Source: Ralstonia pickettii DTP0602 (GTDB taxonomy: Bacteria > Pseudomonadota > Gammaproteobacteria > Burkholderiales > Burkholderiaceae). Taken from it: a stretch of 64,000 nucleotides of DNA. The stretch is taken from NCBI GenBank assembly GCA_000471925.1, contig CP006668.1, positions 806,001 to 870,000 of the forward strand, given 5' to 3'. The number at the start of each line of letters is the position of its first letter. Positions within the stretch are counted from its first letter, which is position 1. Positions 33,579-42,223 of this stretch are shown here, one piece after another. Below the pieces are notes generated by a model. The model was not told the DNA's origin. It searched no databases and saw nothing but the letters and a program-made list of their open reading frames with translations. The position numbers and the translations under genes are program-made.

Positions 33579-34643
33579 TTAACCCTGTCCGGGACTGGCG
33601 GCACCCGGTTGTGCCCGTCCGGCTGCCGGCCCTCCGGTCTGCGGCGCGGGGCGCGCCTGCCAGCGCGCCAAGATCTCGCCCATGATGCCGCGGCGGAAGG
33701 TCAGCACGCACACCACGAAAATCAGCCCGGTCACCATGCTGACCGACTCGCCGAGCGCATCGAACCAGCCGACCCCGGTCATGGCCGCGAGCGCGTTGCC
33801 CGCATCCCCCAGCTTGTTTTCCAGCGCCACGATGACCAGCGCGCCGACGATCGGTCCCGAAAGCGTGCCCATGCCACCGACCAGGGTCATCAGGATGACC
33901 GTGCCGGACATCATCCAGTGCACATCGGTGAGCGTGGCGAAGCCCAGCACCAGGGTCTTGAGCGCGCCCGCCAGCCCCGCCAGCGCTGACGACAGCACGA
34001 ACGCCAGCAGCTTGAAGCGGTCGGCGTCATAGCCCAGCGAGACCGCTCGCGGCTCGTTCTCCTTGATCGCGCGCAGGATCTGCCCGAAGGGCGAATTGAC
34101 GATGCGCATGATGCCGAGGAAGGCCGCGGCAGTGATCCCCAGCACCACGTAGTACATGGTGTGGTCCGACCCCAGCGGCAGCATGCCGAACAGGTCGCCC
34201 CGCGGCACTGCCTGCAGGCCGTCTTCGCCGCCCGTCGCTGGTGACTGCAGGCAGAAGAAGTAGAACATCTGCGCCAGCGCCAGCGTGATCATGGCGAAGT
34301 AGATGCCCTGCCGCCGTATTGCCAGGGCGCCGAAGACCAGGCCGAGCAGGGCGCCGAATGCCGTGCCGGCCAGCAGGCCGAGTTCCGGCGTCAACCGGAG
34401 GAACTTCATCGCATAGCCGCAGGCATAGGCGGCGCCGCCGAAGAAGGCCGCATGGCCGAACGACACCAGCCCGGTATAGCCCAGCAGCAGGTTGAAGGCG
34501 CAGGCAAAGAGCGCGAAGCACAGCAGCTTCATCACCAGCACCGGGTAAGCGCCCAGCCAGGGCGCCAGCAACAGGGCTGCCAGCAGCAGCCCGTAGGCGT
34601 ACGTTGCGCGCTTTCCGGTTACCATATTTCCGCTAGCCATCAT
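33579..34643 (-). CDS. ABC importer, branched-chain amino-acid type, permease 2 (LivM-like)
   Basis: 354 residues with the LivM pattern (NLLLGYTGLVSFGHAAFFGGAAYACGYAM; IRRQGIYFAMITLALAQMFYFF; SPFGQILRAIKENEPRAVSLGYDADRFKLLAFVLSSALAGLAGAL). The start overlaps the LivH stop (ATGATG; first ATG used) with AAAGGAGAA directly upstream. It ends in a Pro/Gly/Ala-rich tail of about 25 residues. Last gene of the five-gene importer operon; substrate probably an aromatic acid such as picolinate, from context. Confidence 0.9.
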   Translation of the reverse strand: MMASGNMVTGKRATYAYGLLLAALLLAPWLGAYPVLVMKLLCFALFACAFNLLLGYTGLVSFGHAAFFGGAAYACGYAMKFLRLTPELGLLAGTAFGALLGLVFGALAIRRQGIYFAMITLALAQMFYFFCLQSPATGGEDGLQAVPRGDLFGMLPLGSDHTMYYVVLGITAAAFLGIMRIVNSPFGQILRAIKENEPRAVSLGYDADRFKLLAFVLSSALAGLAGALKTLVLGFATLTDVHWMMSGTVILMTLVGGMGTLSGPIVGALVIVALENKLGDAGNALAAMTGVGWFDALGESVSMVTGLIFVVCVLTFRRGIMGEILARWQARPAPQTGGPAAGRAQPGAASPGQG

Positions 34644-35524
34644 TTCTCCTTTCCAAAGAGCCCGGCGGGGCGCACCAGCAGCACGCACACCATGGCAACG
34701 AAGACCACCGTCGCGGAGGCTTCGGGGTAGTAGACCTTGGTGATGCCCTCGAAGACACCCAGCCCCAGGCCGGTGAAGATCGAGCCCAGGATCGATCCCA
34801 TGCCGCCGATCACCACCACGGCGAACACGGTGATGATGAGGTTCTGTCCCATCAGCGGCGACACCTGCATCACCGGCGCGGCCAGCACGCCGGCCAGCGC
34901 CGCCAGGCCCACGCCAAAGGCGTAGGTCAGCGTCACCAGCAGCGGCACGTTGACGCCGAAGGCCTCGACGATGCGCGGGTTCTCCGTGCCGGCGCGCAGG
35001 TAGGCGCCCAGCCGGGTCTTCTCGATCATGAACCAGGTGGCAAAGCACACCGACAGCGAAGCCACTACGACCCAGGCGCGATAGTTGGGCAGCACCATGA
35101 AGCCCAGTTGGCTGACGCCGGACAAGGCTTCCGGCGTCGGGTAGGGCAGGCCGGAGACGCCATAGACGGAGCGCAGCAAGCCCTCGATCAGCAGGCAGAT
35201 GCCCAGCGTCAGCAGCAGCCCGTACAGGTGGTCGAAGCGGTAGAGGTGGCGCAGCATGGTGCGCTCCAGCACCACGCCGAGCGCGCCGGCCACCACCGGT
35301 GCCAGCACCAGCATCAGCCAGTAATTCAGCCCCAGGTAGTTCAGGCCCATCCACGCCAGCACCGCGCCGAGCATGAACAGCGCGCCGTGGGAGAAGTTGA
35401 TCACGTTGAGCAGCCCGAAGATCACCGCCAGCCCCAGGCTCAGGATCGCGTAGAACGATCCGTTGACCAGCCCCAGCAGCAACTGGCTCAGCAGCGCGGG
35501 CAGGGGCACTCCAAACAATTCCAT
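34640..35524 (-). CDS. ABC importer, branched-chain amino-acid type, permease 1 (LivH-like)
   Basis: 294 residues, LivH-type membrane protein (LVNGSFYAILSLGLAVIFGLLNVINFSHGALFMLGAVLAW; VVVIGGMGSILGSIFTGLGLGVFEGITKVYYP). It pairs with LivM to form the channel. It lies 12 bp after the LivF-type ATPase gene and overlaps livM by 4 bp. Confidence 0.92.
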   Translation of the reverse strand: MELFGVPLPALLSQLLLGLVNGSFYAILSLGLAVIFGLLNVINFSHGALFMLGAVLAWMGLNYLGLNYWLMLVLAPVVAGALGVVLERTMLRHLYRFDHLYGLLLTLGICLLIEGLLRSVYGVSGLPYPTPEALSGVSQLGFMVLPNYRAWVVVASLSVCFATWFMIEKTRLGAYLRAGTENPRIVEAFGVNVPLLVTLTYAFGVGLAALAGVLAAPVMQVSPLMGQNLIITVFAVVVIGGMGSILGSIFTGLGLGVFEGITKVYYPEASATVVFVAMVCVLLVRPAGLFGKEK

Positions 35525-35536
35525 GACAATGTCTCC

Positions 35537-36274
35537 TTACACGCCCAGCAAGGCGCTGAGCGTTGGCATCTTGCGTTCAAGCTCGGCGGCCGGAAATGCC
35601 TCCACGATGCGGCCGTGCTCCATCACGAAGAAGCGGTCCGCCAGCGGCGCGGCAAAGCGGAAGTTCTGCTCCACCATGACGATGGTGTAGCCGCGGCCGC
35701 GCAGCATGGCGATCATCCTGGCCAGCTTCTGCACGATCACGGGCGCGAGGCCTTCCGAGATCTCGTCGAGCAGCAGCACGCTCGCGCCGGTGCGCAGGAT
35801 GCGCGCAACCGCCAGCATCTGCTGCTCCCCGCCCGACATGCGCGTGCCCTGGCTCTTGCGCCGCTCCTGCAGGTTGGGGAACATCTCGTAGATCTCGCCC
35901 AGCGTCATCGGCTCGCGCAGTCCCATGGCGCCCGGGGTGCGGGCGAACTGCGGCGGCAGCAGCAGGTTCTCCTCGCAGGACAGGCTGGCGAAGATGGCGC
36001 GTTCTTCCGGGCAGTAGCCCAGCCCGAGCGGCGCAATGCGGTGCGTCTTCATGCCGATGGTTTCCTGGTCATGCACGCGCACCGACCCCTTGCGCGCGCC
36101 GACCAGGCCCATGATGGCGCGCAGCGTGGTGGTGCGGCCGGAGCCGTTGCGGCCGAGCAGCGTCACCACCTCACCGGGGTTGACGGTCAGGTCTACGCCA
36201 TGAAGGATGTGCGATTCGCCATACCAGGCGTGCAGGCCGCGCAGTTCGAGGGCAGGGGAGGTACTCACGCTCAT
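35537..36274 (-). CDS. ABC importer ATPase 2 (LivF-like), Walker A lysine replaced by arginine
   Basis: 245 residues. Signature MSGGEQQMLAVARIL and Walker B VLLLDEISEGLAP are intact. Walker A reads GRNGSGRT (41-48): the nucleotide-binding lysine is Arg47 (codon CGC). That change usually weakens ATP binding, so this subunit may be the degenerate partner of the importer, with LivG doing the work; some burkholderial LivF proteins may share it. It overlaps livG by 4 bp. Confidence 0.9.
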   Translation of the reverse strand: MSVSTSPALELRGLHAWYGESHILHGVDLTVNPGEVVTLLGRNGSGRTTTLRAIMGLVGARKGSVRVHDQETIGMKTHRIAPLGLGYCPEERAIFASLSCEENLLLPPQFARTPGAMGLREPMTLGEIYEMFPNLQERRKSQGTRMSGGEQQMLAVARILRTGASVLLLDEISEGLAPVIVQKLARMIAMLRGRGYTIVMVEQNFRFAAPLADRFFVMEHGRIVEAFPAAELERKMPTLSALLGV

Positions 36275-37077
36275 GATGCCTCCATGCTTGTCGCCGCCGC
36301 AGCTGCGGGGCGGTCTTCCGGTTCTTCGGTGGTTCCCATATAGGCTTCCCTTACCTGCGGATTGCGCGAGATCTCGTCATATGTCCCCTCGGCCAGCACC
36401 GCGCCGCGCTGCAGCACGGTGATGCGGTCGACGATGGACGACACCACGCTCATGTTGTGCTCCACCATCAGCACGGTACGTCCGGCGGAAACGCGCTTGA
36501 TCAGGGCGGTGACGGTCTCCACGTCTTCGTGGCCCATCCCTTGCGTGGGCTCGTCCAGCAGCATCAGCTCCGGATCGGTCGCCAGCGTGGTGGCAAGCTC
36601 CAGCGCGCGCTTGCGGCCGTAGGCCAGCTCCGCCGTGCCCAGGTGCGCGAAGCCGGCCAGGCCGACCGCATCCAGCAGCTCCATCGCCCGCGCGTCCAGC
36701 CGCGACAGGGAGCGCTTGCCGCGCCAGAAATGCCAGGCGGTGCCGAGACTGCGCTGCAGCGCGATGCGCACGTTCTCCAGCACTGTCAGCTGCGGAAATA
36801 CCGCCGAGATCTGGAACGAGCGAATCACCCCCATGCGGGCGATCTGGGCCGGCCGCAGCGCGGTGATATCGGTGCCGTTGAAATGGATCGAGCCGGACGA
36901 AGGCGCATGGAACTTGGTCAGCAGGTTGAAGCAGGTGGTCTTGCCGGCGCCGTTGGGGCCGATCAGCGCATGGATCGAGCCTCGCCGCACGGACAGGCTG
37001 ACATCGCTCACGGCGGTAAAGCCCTTGAACGCCTTGGTCAGGCCGTGCGTCTGCAGGATTACGTCGGTGTCAGGCAT
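36271..37077 (-). CDS. ABC importer ATPase 1 (LivG-like)
   Basis: 268 residues with a canonical Walker A (GPNGAGKTT), Walker B (LMLLDEPTQGM) and H-loop (MVEHNMSVV). The signature region (AELAYGRKRALELATTLA) has the LivG form. It powers the uptake system together with the LivF-like subunit. It lies 7 bp after the binding-protein gene. Confidence 0.93.
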   Translation of the reverse strand: MPDTDVILQTHGLTKAFKGFTAVSDVSLSVRRGSIHALIGPNGAGKTTCFNLLTKFHAPSSGSIHFNGTDITALRPAQIARMGVIRSFQISAVFPQLTVLENVRIALQRSLGTAWHFWRGKRSLSRLDARAMELLDAVGLAGFAHLGTAELAYGRKRALELATTLATDPELMLLDEPTQGMGHEDVETVTALIKRVSAGRTVLMVEHNMSVVSSIVDRITVLQRGAVLAEGTYDEISRNPQVREAYMGTTEEPEDRPAAAAATSMEAS

Positions 37078-37084
37078 GGCGCGC

Positions 37085-38302
37085 TCACTTCTTCACCAGC
37101 GGGCATTCGCTGGCCGACAGCGGACGGAAGGCCTCGTCGCCCGGGATCGTGCCGATGTACCTGACCAGGTCCCACGGTCCCTTCGACTCGGCCGGCGTCT
37201 TGGCCTGGGCCAGGTACATGTCGTGCACCATGCGGCCGTCGGCGCGCACCTTGCCGTTGCGCACGAAGGCATCGGACACGGGCAGCGCGCGCATCTTTTC
37301 CGCCACGGCCGGGCCCTCTACGGTCTTTGCGGCTTCCACCGCCTTCAGGTAATGCAGCACGCCGGAATAGACGCCGATCTGGCCATGCGTGGGATAGGCC
37401 TTGTGGCGCTTGTAGTAGCGCTCGACGAAGTCCTTCGACTTGCCATCGAGGTCGAGCCGGAACGGGTCGACATAGGTCAGCCCCTGCGCAGCGGTCAGGC
37501 CCAGGCTCTTGAGATCGGTGATGAAGGTGGAGGGCGTGATCACGGTCTGGCCCGCCTTGATCAGGCCGAACTCGCCGGCCGCCTTGACACCGTTGATCAT
37601 GTCGTTGCCCGCGTTGGCCAGCACCACCACCTTGGCCTTGGAAGCCGACGCAGCGACCACCGGGCTGCTGAAGTCGCTGGCATTGAGCGGATGCCGGGTG
37701 CTGCCGACGTTCTTGCCGCCGCCGGCGTCCACGGCCTTGCGGAAGTCCGCTTCCAGCGACTGGCCGAAGGCGTAGTCGACGGTGATGTAGTACCAGCTGT
37801 TGCGCCCCTGTTCGATCAGGCGCCGTACCAGCGGATAAGACACTGAGTAGGTGTCCCATGCCCAGTGGAAGCCGGTGGGCGAGCAGTTCTGGTTGGTCAG
37901 CGCCATGGCGCCGCCGGTCGAGACGATGTCGATCTTTTGCTTCTGCCGCGCGACCTCCTGCACCGCCAGCGCGGTCGACGAGTTGGGGAAGTCGATCACC
38001 ATGTCGACACCGTCGGTATCGAACCAGCGGCGCGCCAGCGACGAGGCGATATCCGCCTTGTTCTGGTGGTCGGCGGACAGGACCGTCACGGGTTTGCCGA
38101 GGGCCTTGCCGCCGAATTCTTCCACCGCCATCTGCGCGGCTAGCACCGAGCCCTTGCCGGAGAGGTCGGCATAGGAGCCGGACATATCGGTAATGACGCC
38201 GATCTTCACGCCATTGGCGTCGGCCAGCGCGGGCGTGGCGGCGGCCAGGCCCAGCAGGGCGGAGGACGCGGCGAGGGTGCGGAGGATGCGAGAGGTGGGC
38301 AT
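37085..38302 (-). CDS. Periplasmic substrate-binding protein, LivK type
   Basis: 405 residues. A signal peptide (1 to about 27, ATPALADA) precedes a type-I periplasmic binding fold (VKIGVITDMSGSYADLSGKGSVLAAQMAVEEFGG; AGNDMINGVKAAGEFGL). It resembles the aromatic-compound subgroup of Liv binding proteins rather than the leucine-specific ones. First gene of the importer operon; a TCAG-N4-CTGA site lies about 100 bp upstream. Ligand likely picolinate or a relative, inferred. Confidence 0.88.
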   Translation of the reverse strand: MPTSRILRTLAASSALLGLAAATPALADANGVKIGVITDMSGSYADLSGKGSVLAAQMAVEEFGGKALGKPVTVLSADHQNKADIASSLARRWFDTDGVDMVIDFPNSSTALAVQEVARQKQKIDIVSTGGAMALTNQNCSPTGFHWAWDTYSVSYPLVRRLIEQGRNSWYYITVDYAFGQSLEADFRKAVDAGGGKNVGSTRHPLNASDFSSPVVAASASKAKVVVLANAGNDMINGVKAAGEFGLIKAGQTVITPSTFITDLKSLGLTAAQGLTYVDPFRLDLDGKSKDFVERYYKRHKAYPTHGQIGVYSGVLHYLKAVEAAKTVEGPAVAEKMRALPVSDAFVRNGKVRADGRMVHDMYLAQAKTPAESKGPWDLVRYIGTIPGDEAFRPLSASECPLVKK

Positions 38303-38398
38303 GGTAGCTCCAGGTTGTCTGCGCTAAAGGGATGGGTTGCGATGGTTGCGTTCGGCGTACCGCGGTGCCATCGCCGCACCGCGGTTTCGCTGAGAAAC

Positions 38399-38410
38399 TC
38401 AGTATGCTGA
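38399..38410. promoter_or_regulatory. PicR-type operator upstream of the ABC importer
   Basis: TCAGTATGCTGA, identical to copies at 33521, 40200 and 44830. It is a single copy without a clear partner 20-22 bp away. Its complement contains CATACT, which could serve as a -10 for the leftward importer operon. Confidence 0.65.
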
Positions 38411-38469
38411 ATAGATGGCCGGGAAAAAGGGCGGATCGCTCCGCCCTCCAGGTTCACCGGTGGCGCCGC

Positions 38470-40074
38470 TCAGGTCGCCAGGTCGCGGCCGCGCGTCTCC
38501 GGCACGAACAGCATGCCGATGACAAAGGCGAGTCCGGCGATGACCACCGGGTACCACAGGCCGAAGTACACGTCGCCGCTGGACACGTTCATGGCCGTGA
38601 CCACGAAGGACAGCATGCCGCCGACCCAGCCCGCCCCGAGGTGGAAGGGCAGCGACAGCGAGGTGTAGCGCACGCGGGCCGGGAACAGTTCCACCATGAA
38701 GGCCGCCATTGGCCCGTACACCATGGCCAGGAACAGGATCGGCACCAGCAGCAGCACGAACACCATCGGCGTGTTCATCTTTGCGGGGTCGGCCCGCTCC
38801 GGCCAGCCGGCCGCCACCAGCGCGCTCTTGATGGCGGCGCGGTCGAAACCCTGCAGCGTGCGGTTGCCGATGCGCACTTCCGCCTGCGCCGGATTGCTGG
38901 CCGGCGCGAAGGTGTAGCCCACGCCCAGGTCGGTCAGGTAGCCGCGGATCTTGTCGCAGGCCGACACCGGTTCGCCGAACAGGCGCGCCTTGCAGTCGCC
39001 GGCGGTCACCTGCACGGCGCCTTGCGATTGGAACTGCTCCAACGCTGGATTGGCATAGTGCGTGAGGCCCTTGAACACCGGCTGGATGCACACCGCCGCC
39101 AGCAGGCACGCGGCCATCATGATGTACTTGCGGCCGATGCGGTCGGACAGCCAGCCGAACAGCAGGTAGCAGGGCGTGGCCACCACCAGCGCGATCGCGA
39201 TCAGCATGTGGACGGTTTCAAGCGGCACATGCAGCGTCTTGTTGAGGAAGAACATCGTGTAGAAGTGGCCGGTGCCGAAGATCGCGCCCAGGCCGGCCGC
39301 CACCACGAACAGCAGCAGCACTGACTTGAGGTTGGTCCAGTTGGTGAAGCTCTCGCGGATCGGCGCCTTCGAGGTGGTATTGCTGGCCTTCATGCGGGCA
39401 AAGACCGGCGACTCGTGCAGCTTGCCGCGGATGTAGACCGAAATCACCAGCATCACCAGCGACACGATGAAGGGAATGCGCCAGCCCCAGTCCCGGAATT
39501 CAGCCTCGGTCAGGAAGGTCTTGAGCAGGTAGACCACGAACAGCGAGGCGAGCAGGCCCAGCGTGGCGGTGGTCTGCAGCGAGCTGGTATACAGGCCGCG
39601 CTTGTGCATCGGCGAGTGCTCGGCCACGTAGGTGACCGCACCGCCGACCTCGCCGCCGAGCGCCAGGCCCTGCAGCAGCCGCAGCAATACCAGCAGTACC
39701 GTGGCCGTGATGCCGATCTGCTCGTACGTGGGCAAGACGCCGACGCCCACGGTGGCAACCCCCATCAGCAGGATGGTGACCAGGAAGGTGTACTTGCGCC
39801 CGATCAGGTCGCCCAGGCGGCCGAACAGCAACGCGCCCACCGGGCGTATCAGGAAGCCGGCGCCGAAGGTAGCCAGGCTGGCGAGGAACGCGGCGGTTTC
39901 GTTGCCCTTGGGGAAGAAGAGTGCGCCGAAATACACTGCCAGCGCGGCATAGATATAAAAGTCGTACCACTCCATCAGGGCACCGAAGGAAGAGGCAAGT
40001 ATGACCTTGCGCTCCTCGGTAGTCATGCCGGAGGCGGGGGCGCTTGTCTCGGCGCGAGTCAGGCTGATCGTCAT
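38470..40074 (-). CDS. MFS permease, metabolite:H+ symporter (MHS) type, probable pathway-substrate uptake
   Basis: 534 residues, 12 helices with the MHS signature (SSFGALMEWYDFYIYAALAVYFGALFFP; GRLGDLIGRKYTF; LQGLALGGEVGGAV). An unusual soluble loop of roughly 110 residues lies between helices 8 and 9 (ALEQFQSQGAVQVTAGDCKARLFGEPVSACDKIRGYL...), containing two cysteines. AAGGACCCCCGCC precedes the ATG. The gene is divergent from picC and its upstream region has four operator sites, so it belongs to the regulon. It may transport picolinate (PicT-like); inferred. Confidence 0.87.
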   Translation of the reverse strand: MTISLTRAETSAPASGMTTEERKVILASSFGALMEWYDFYIYAALAVYFGALFFPKGNETAAFLASLATFGAGFLIRPVGALLFGRLGDLIGRKYTFLVTILLMGVATVGVGVLPTYEQIGITATVLLVLLRLLQGLALGGEVGGAVTYVAEHSPMHKRGLYTSSLQTTATLGLLASLFVVYLLKTFLTEAEFRDWGWRIPFIVSLVMLVISVYIRGKLHESPVFARMKASNTTSKAPIRESFTNWTNLKSVLLLFVVAAGLGAIFGTGHFYTMFFLNKTLHVPLETVHMLIAIALVVATPCYLLFGWLSDRIGRKYIMMAACLLAAVCIQPVFKGLTHYANPALEQFQSQGAVQVTAGDCKARLFGEPVSACDKIRGYLTDLGVGYTFAPASNPAQAEVRIGNRTLQGFDRAAIKSALVAAGWPERADPAKMNTPMVFVLLLVPILFLAMVYGPMAAFMVELFPARVRYTSLSLPFHLGAGWVGGMLSFVVTAMNVSSGDVYFGLWYPVVIAGLAFVIGMLFVPETRGRDLAT

Positions 40075-40199
40075 GGCGGGGGTCCTTTTGGTGAAGCTGT
40101 TGTCTCTGTATGTCTGTTCTTCCCGGCGGTGCCGGCGGCGCGCCCCAGGGCCTGTCGAGCCCTCGCGGAGTGCAGCACCGCATGCTTCCGATGCACCAG

Positions 40200-40231
40200 T
40201 CAGTATGCTGATGAGAAGCGCAGTATGCTGA
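40200..40231. promoter_or_regulatory. Paired PicR-type operators near the MHS permease gene
   Basis: TCAGTATGCTGA (40200-40211) and GCAGTATGCTGA (40220-40231), spaced 20 bp. They lie 126-157 bp upstream of the leftward permease. Confidence 0.7.
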
Positions 40232-40301
40232 GTAAAATGCGGGCCAGTCGCGGAGACTCCGGACAGGCCCAAACACTTGTTTAAACGGCTTTTTAATATC
40301 G

Positions 40302-40335
40302 TCAGCATACTGAACATCTGGGCGCAGTGTACTGA
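40302..40335. promoter_or_regulatory. Paired PicR-type operators in the permease/picC divergent region
   Basis: TCAGCATACTGA (40302-40313, the motif in reverse orientation) and GCAGTGTACTGA (40324-40335), spaced 22 bp as at the oxygenase promoter. Confidence 0.7.
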
Positions 40336-40380
40336 GCAGCCAATGCCATCGTTATAGGTGTTAACCCTCCGCGCGGCGTC

Positions 40381-40409
40381 TGGACTTTTCAAAAGCTGAT
40401 GACTAGAAT
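40381..40409 (+). promoter_or_regulatory. Candidate promoter of the picCGEDF operon
   Basis: TGGACT (40381-40386), 17-bp spacer, TAGAAT (40404-40409). It would initiate near 40416, right before the operator at 40421. Confidence 0.5.
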
Positions 40410-40420
40410 CCGGAAACTAA

Positions 40421-40432
40421 TCAGTGTACTGA
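40421..40432. promoter_or_regulatory. PicR-type operator at the picC start region
   Basis: TCAGTGTACTGA, arms TCAGT/ACTGA perfectly symmetric. It lies 37 bp before the picC ATG, just downstream of the predicted transcription start. Confidence 0.7.
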
Positions 40433-40468
40433 GCATTTGCGATTTCACCATCAGGAGCCCCCACCAGC

Positions 40469-41431
40469 ATGAGCAACGTAAAGAAGATCGCACTGGAAGA
40501 GCATTTCATGACGCCGGGTTTCCAGGCCTATTCCAGGGCATTCACCCAGCATCTCGATCCGGCGGTGTTCGCCGAGCTGGGCCGCCGCCTGGCCGACTTC
40601 GACGAATGCCGCCTCGCCGAGATGGACCGCTTCGGCATCGACATCACGGTGCTGTCGCAAACCGGGCCGGGCGTGCAGGGCGAGCCCGACGCGCAGCGCG
40701 CCGTGGCGCGGGCGCGCGAGAGCAATGACTTCCTGGCCGCGCAGATTGCGCGCCACCCCACGCGCTACGCCGGCTTCGCGGCGCTGCCGATGCATGACCC
40801 GGAACAGGCCGCGCGTGAACTGGAGCGCGCCGTGCGCGAGCTGGGTTTCAAGGGCTCGCTGGTAAACGGCCATACCCAGGGGCGCTATTACGACGATCCT
40901 GCTTACGACGTCTTCTGGGAACGCATGCAGGCGCTGGACGTGCCCATGTACCTGCATCCTACCGATGCCTTCGTGCCGCCGCAGGTGCTGGGCGGGCACC
41001 CGGAGCTGACGGGGGCGGCGTGGGGCTGGGGCGTGGAGACCGCGTCGCATGCGCTGCGGCTGCTCTTCGGCGGCGTGTTCGACCGCTTCCCGCGCCTGAA
41101 GCTCATCCTCGGCCATATGGGCGAGGGGCTGCCGTTCCAGCGCTGGCGCTTCGACAGCCGCTTTGCGGTCTATTCGCACGGCGTGCGGCTGGCGCGCGCG
41201 CCTTCCGAGTACATCGGCACCAATATCGTCATCACCACCTCGGGCGTTTGCTCGCACGGCACGCTGGCCGGCGCCATTGCCGAACTCGGACCGGAGGCCG
41301 TGATGTTCTCGGTCGACTATCCCTACGAATCCACCGAAGTGGCGGCGAAGTTTATCGAAGAGGCGCCGCTGGACGACACGACGCGCGCGCTGGTCTGCCA
41401 CGGCAACGCGCGGCGCCTGCTCAAGCTGTAA
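40469..41431 (+). CDS. picC: Amidohydrolase-2 family decarboxylase, probable 3,6-dihydroxypicolinate decarboxylase
   Basis: 320 residues of the ACMSD/gamma-resorcylate decarboxylase type. Metal ligands of this family are in place: E10-x-H12 (LEEHF), H163 (YLHPTD) and D283 (SVDYPYES), with H216 in GHMGEGLPF. Such zinc enzymes remove carboxylates non-oxidatively from hydroxylated rings. Here it would turn 3,6-dihydroxypicolinate into 2,5-dihydroxypyridine, the entry point of the genes that follow. First of five close genes; AGGAGC is 13 nt before the ATG. A related hydroxy-aromatic substrate is the alternative. Confidence 0.82.
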   Translation: MSNVKKIALEEHFMTPGFQAYSRAFTQHLDPAVFAELGRRLADFDECRLAEMDRFGIDITVLSQTGPGVQGEPDAQRAVARARESNDFLAAQIARHPTRYAGFAALPMHDPEQAARELERAVRELGFKGSLVNGHTQGRYYDDPAYDVFWERMQALDVPMYLHPTDAFVPPQVLGGHPELTGAAWGWGVETASHALRLLFGGVFDRFPRLKLILGHMGEGLPFQRWRFDSRFAVYSHGVRLARAPSEYIGTNIVITTSGVCSHGTLAGAIAELGPEAVMFSVDYPYESTEVAAKFIEEAPLDDTTRALVCHGNARRLLKL

Positions 41432-41461
41432 ACAGCGCAACGCATACAACAGAGAACCCTC

Positions 41462-42214
41462 ATGCAAAAAGTCTTTCGCATCGGCCAGATCGTTCCCAGC
41501 TCGAACACGACGATGGAAACCGAAATCCCCGCCATGCTGACCGCACGCCAGCAGATCCGTCCCGAGCGCTTCACCTTCCACTCCAGCCGCATGCGGATGA
41601 AGAAGGTGGTCAAGGAAGAGCTCGCCGCCATGGATGCCGAATCCGACCGGTGCGCGGTGGAGCTGAGCGACGCCCGCGTCGACGTGCTCGGCTATGCCTG
41701 CCTGGTGGCCATCATGGCGATGGGGCACGGCTATCACCGCAAGTCGGAGCAGCGGCTCAAGGCCCATACCGTCGAGAACGGCGGCGATGCGCCGGTCATC
41801 ACCAGTGCCGGTGCGCTGGTCGATGCGCTGCGCGTGATCGGCGCCCGCCGTATCGCCGTGGTCGCGCCGTACATGAAGCCGTTGACGGAGCTGGTGGTGG
41901 ACTACATCCGCAACGAGGGCTATGAAGTGGTGGATTACCGCGCGCTCGAGATCCCGGACAACCTGGACGTCGGCCGACACGATCCGGCGCGGCTGCCTGG
42001 CATCGTGTCGCAGATGAACCTTGCCGAGGTCGATGCCATCGTGCTGTCGGCGTGCGTGCAGATGCCGTCGCTGCCGGCGGTGGCGAAGGTCGAGGCGATG
42101 ACGGGCAAGCCGGTCATCACCGCGGCCATCGCCACCACCTACGCGATGCTGAAGGCGCTGGACCTGGAGCCGGTGGTGCCCGGTGCCGGCGCACTGCTGT
42201 CGGGCGCTTACTGA
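41462..42214 (+). CDS. picG: Maleate cis-trans isomerase
   Basis: 250 residues of the Asp/Glu/hydantoin racemase superfamily. The two catalytic cysteines lie at C80 (GYACLVA) and C198 (LSACVQMPS), as in maleate isomerases (NicE-type). It converts maleate to fumarate, the last step before the TCA cycle. It lies 30 bp after picC and 9 bp before the deformylase gene. The nicotinate-pathway equivalent is nicE. Confidence 0.88.
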   Translation: MQKVFRIGQIVPSSNTTMETEIPAMLTARQQIRPERFTFHSSRMRMKKVVKEELAAMDAESDRCAVELSDARVDVLGYACLVAIMAMGHGYHRKSEQRLKAHTVENGGDAPVITSAGALVDALRVIGARRIAVVAPYMKPLTELVVDYIRNEGYEVVDYRALEIPDNLDVGRHDPARLPGIVSQMNLAEVDAIVLSACVQMPSLPAVAKVEAMTGKPVITAAIATTYAMLKALDLEPVVPGAGALLSGAY

Positions 42215-42223
42215 GAGCATGCG

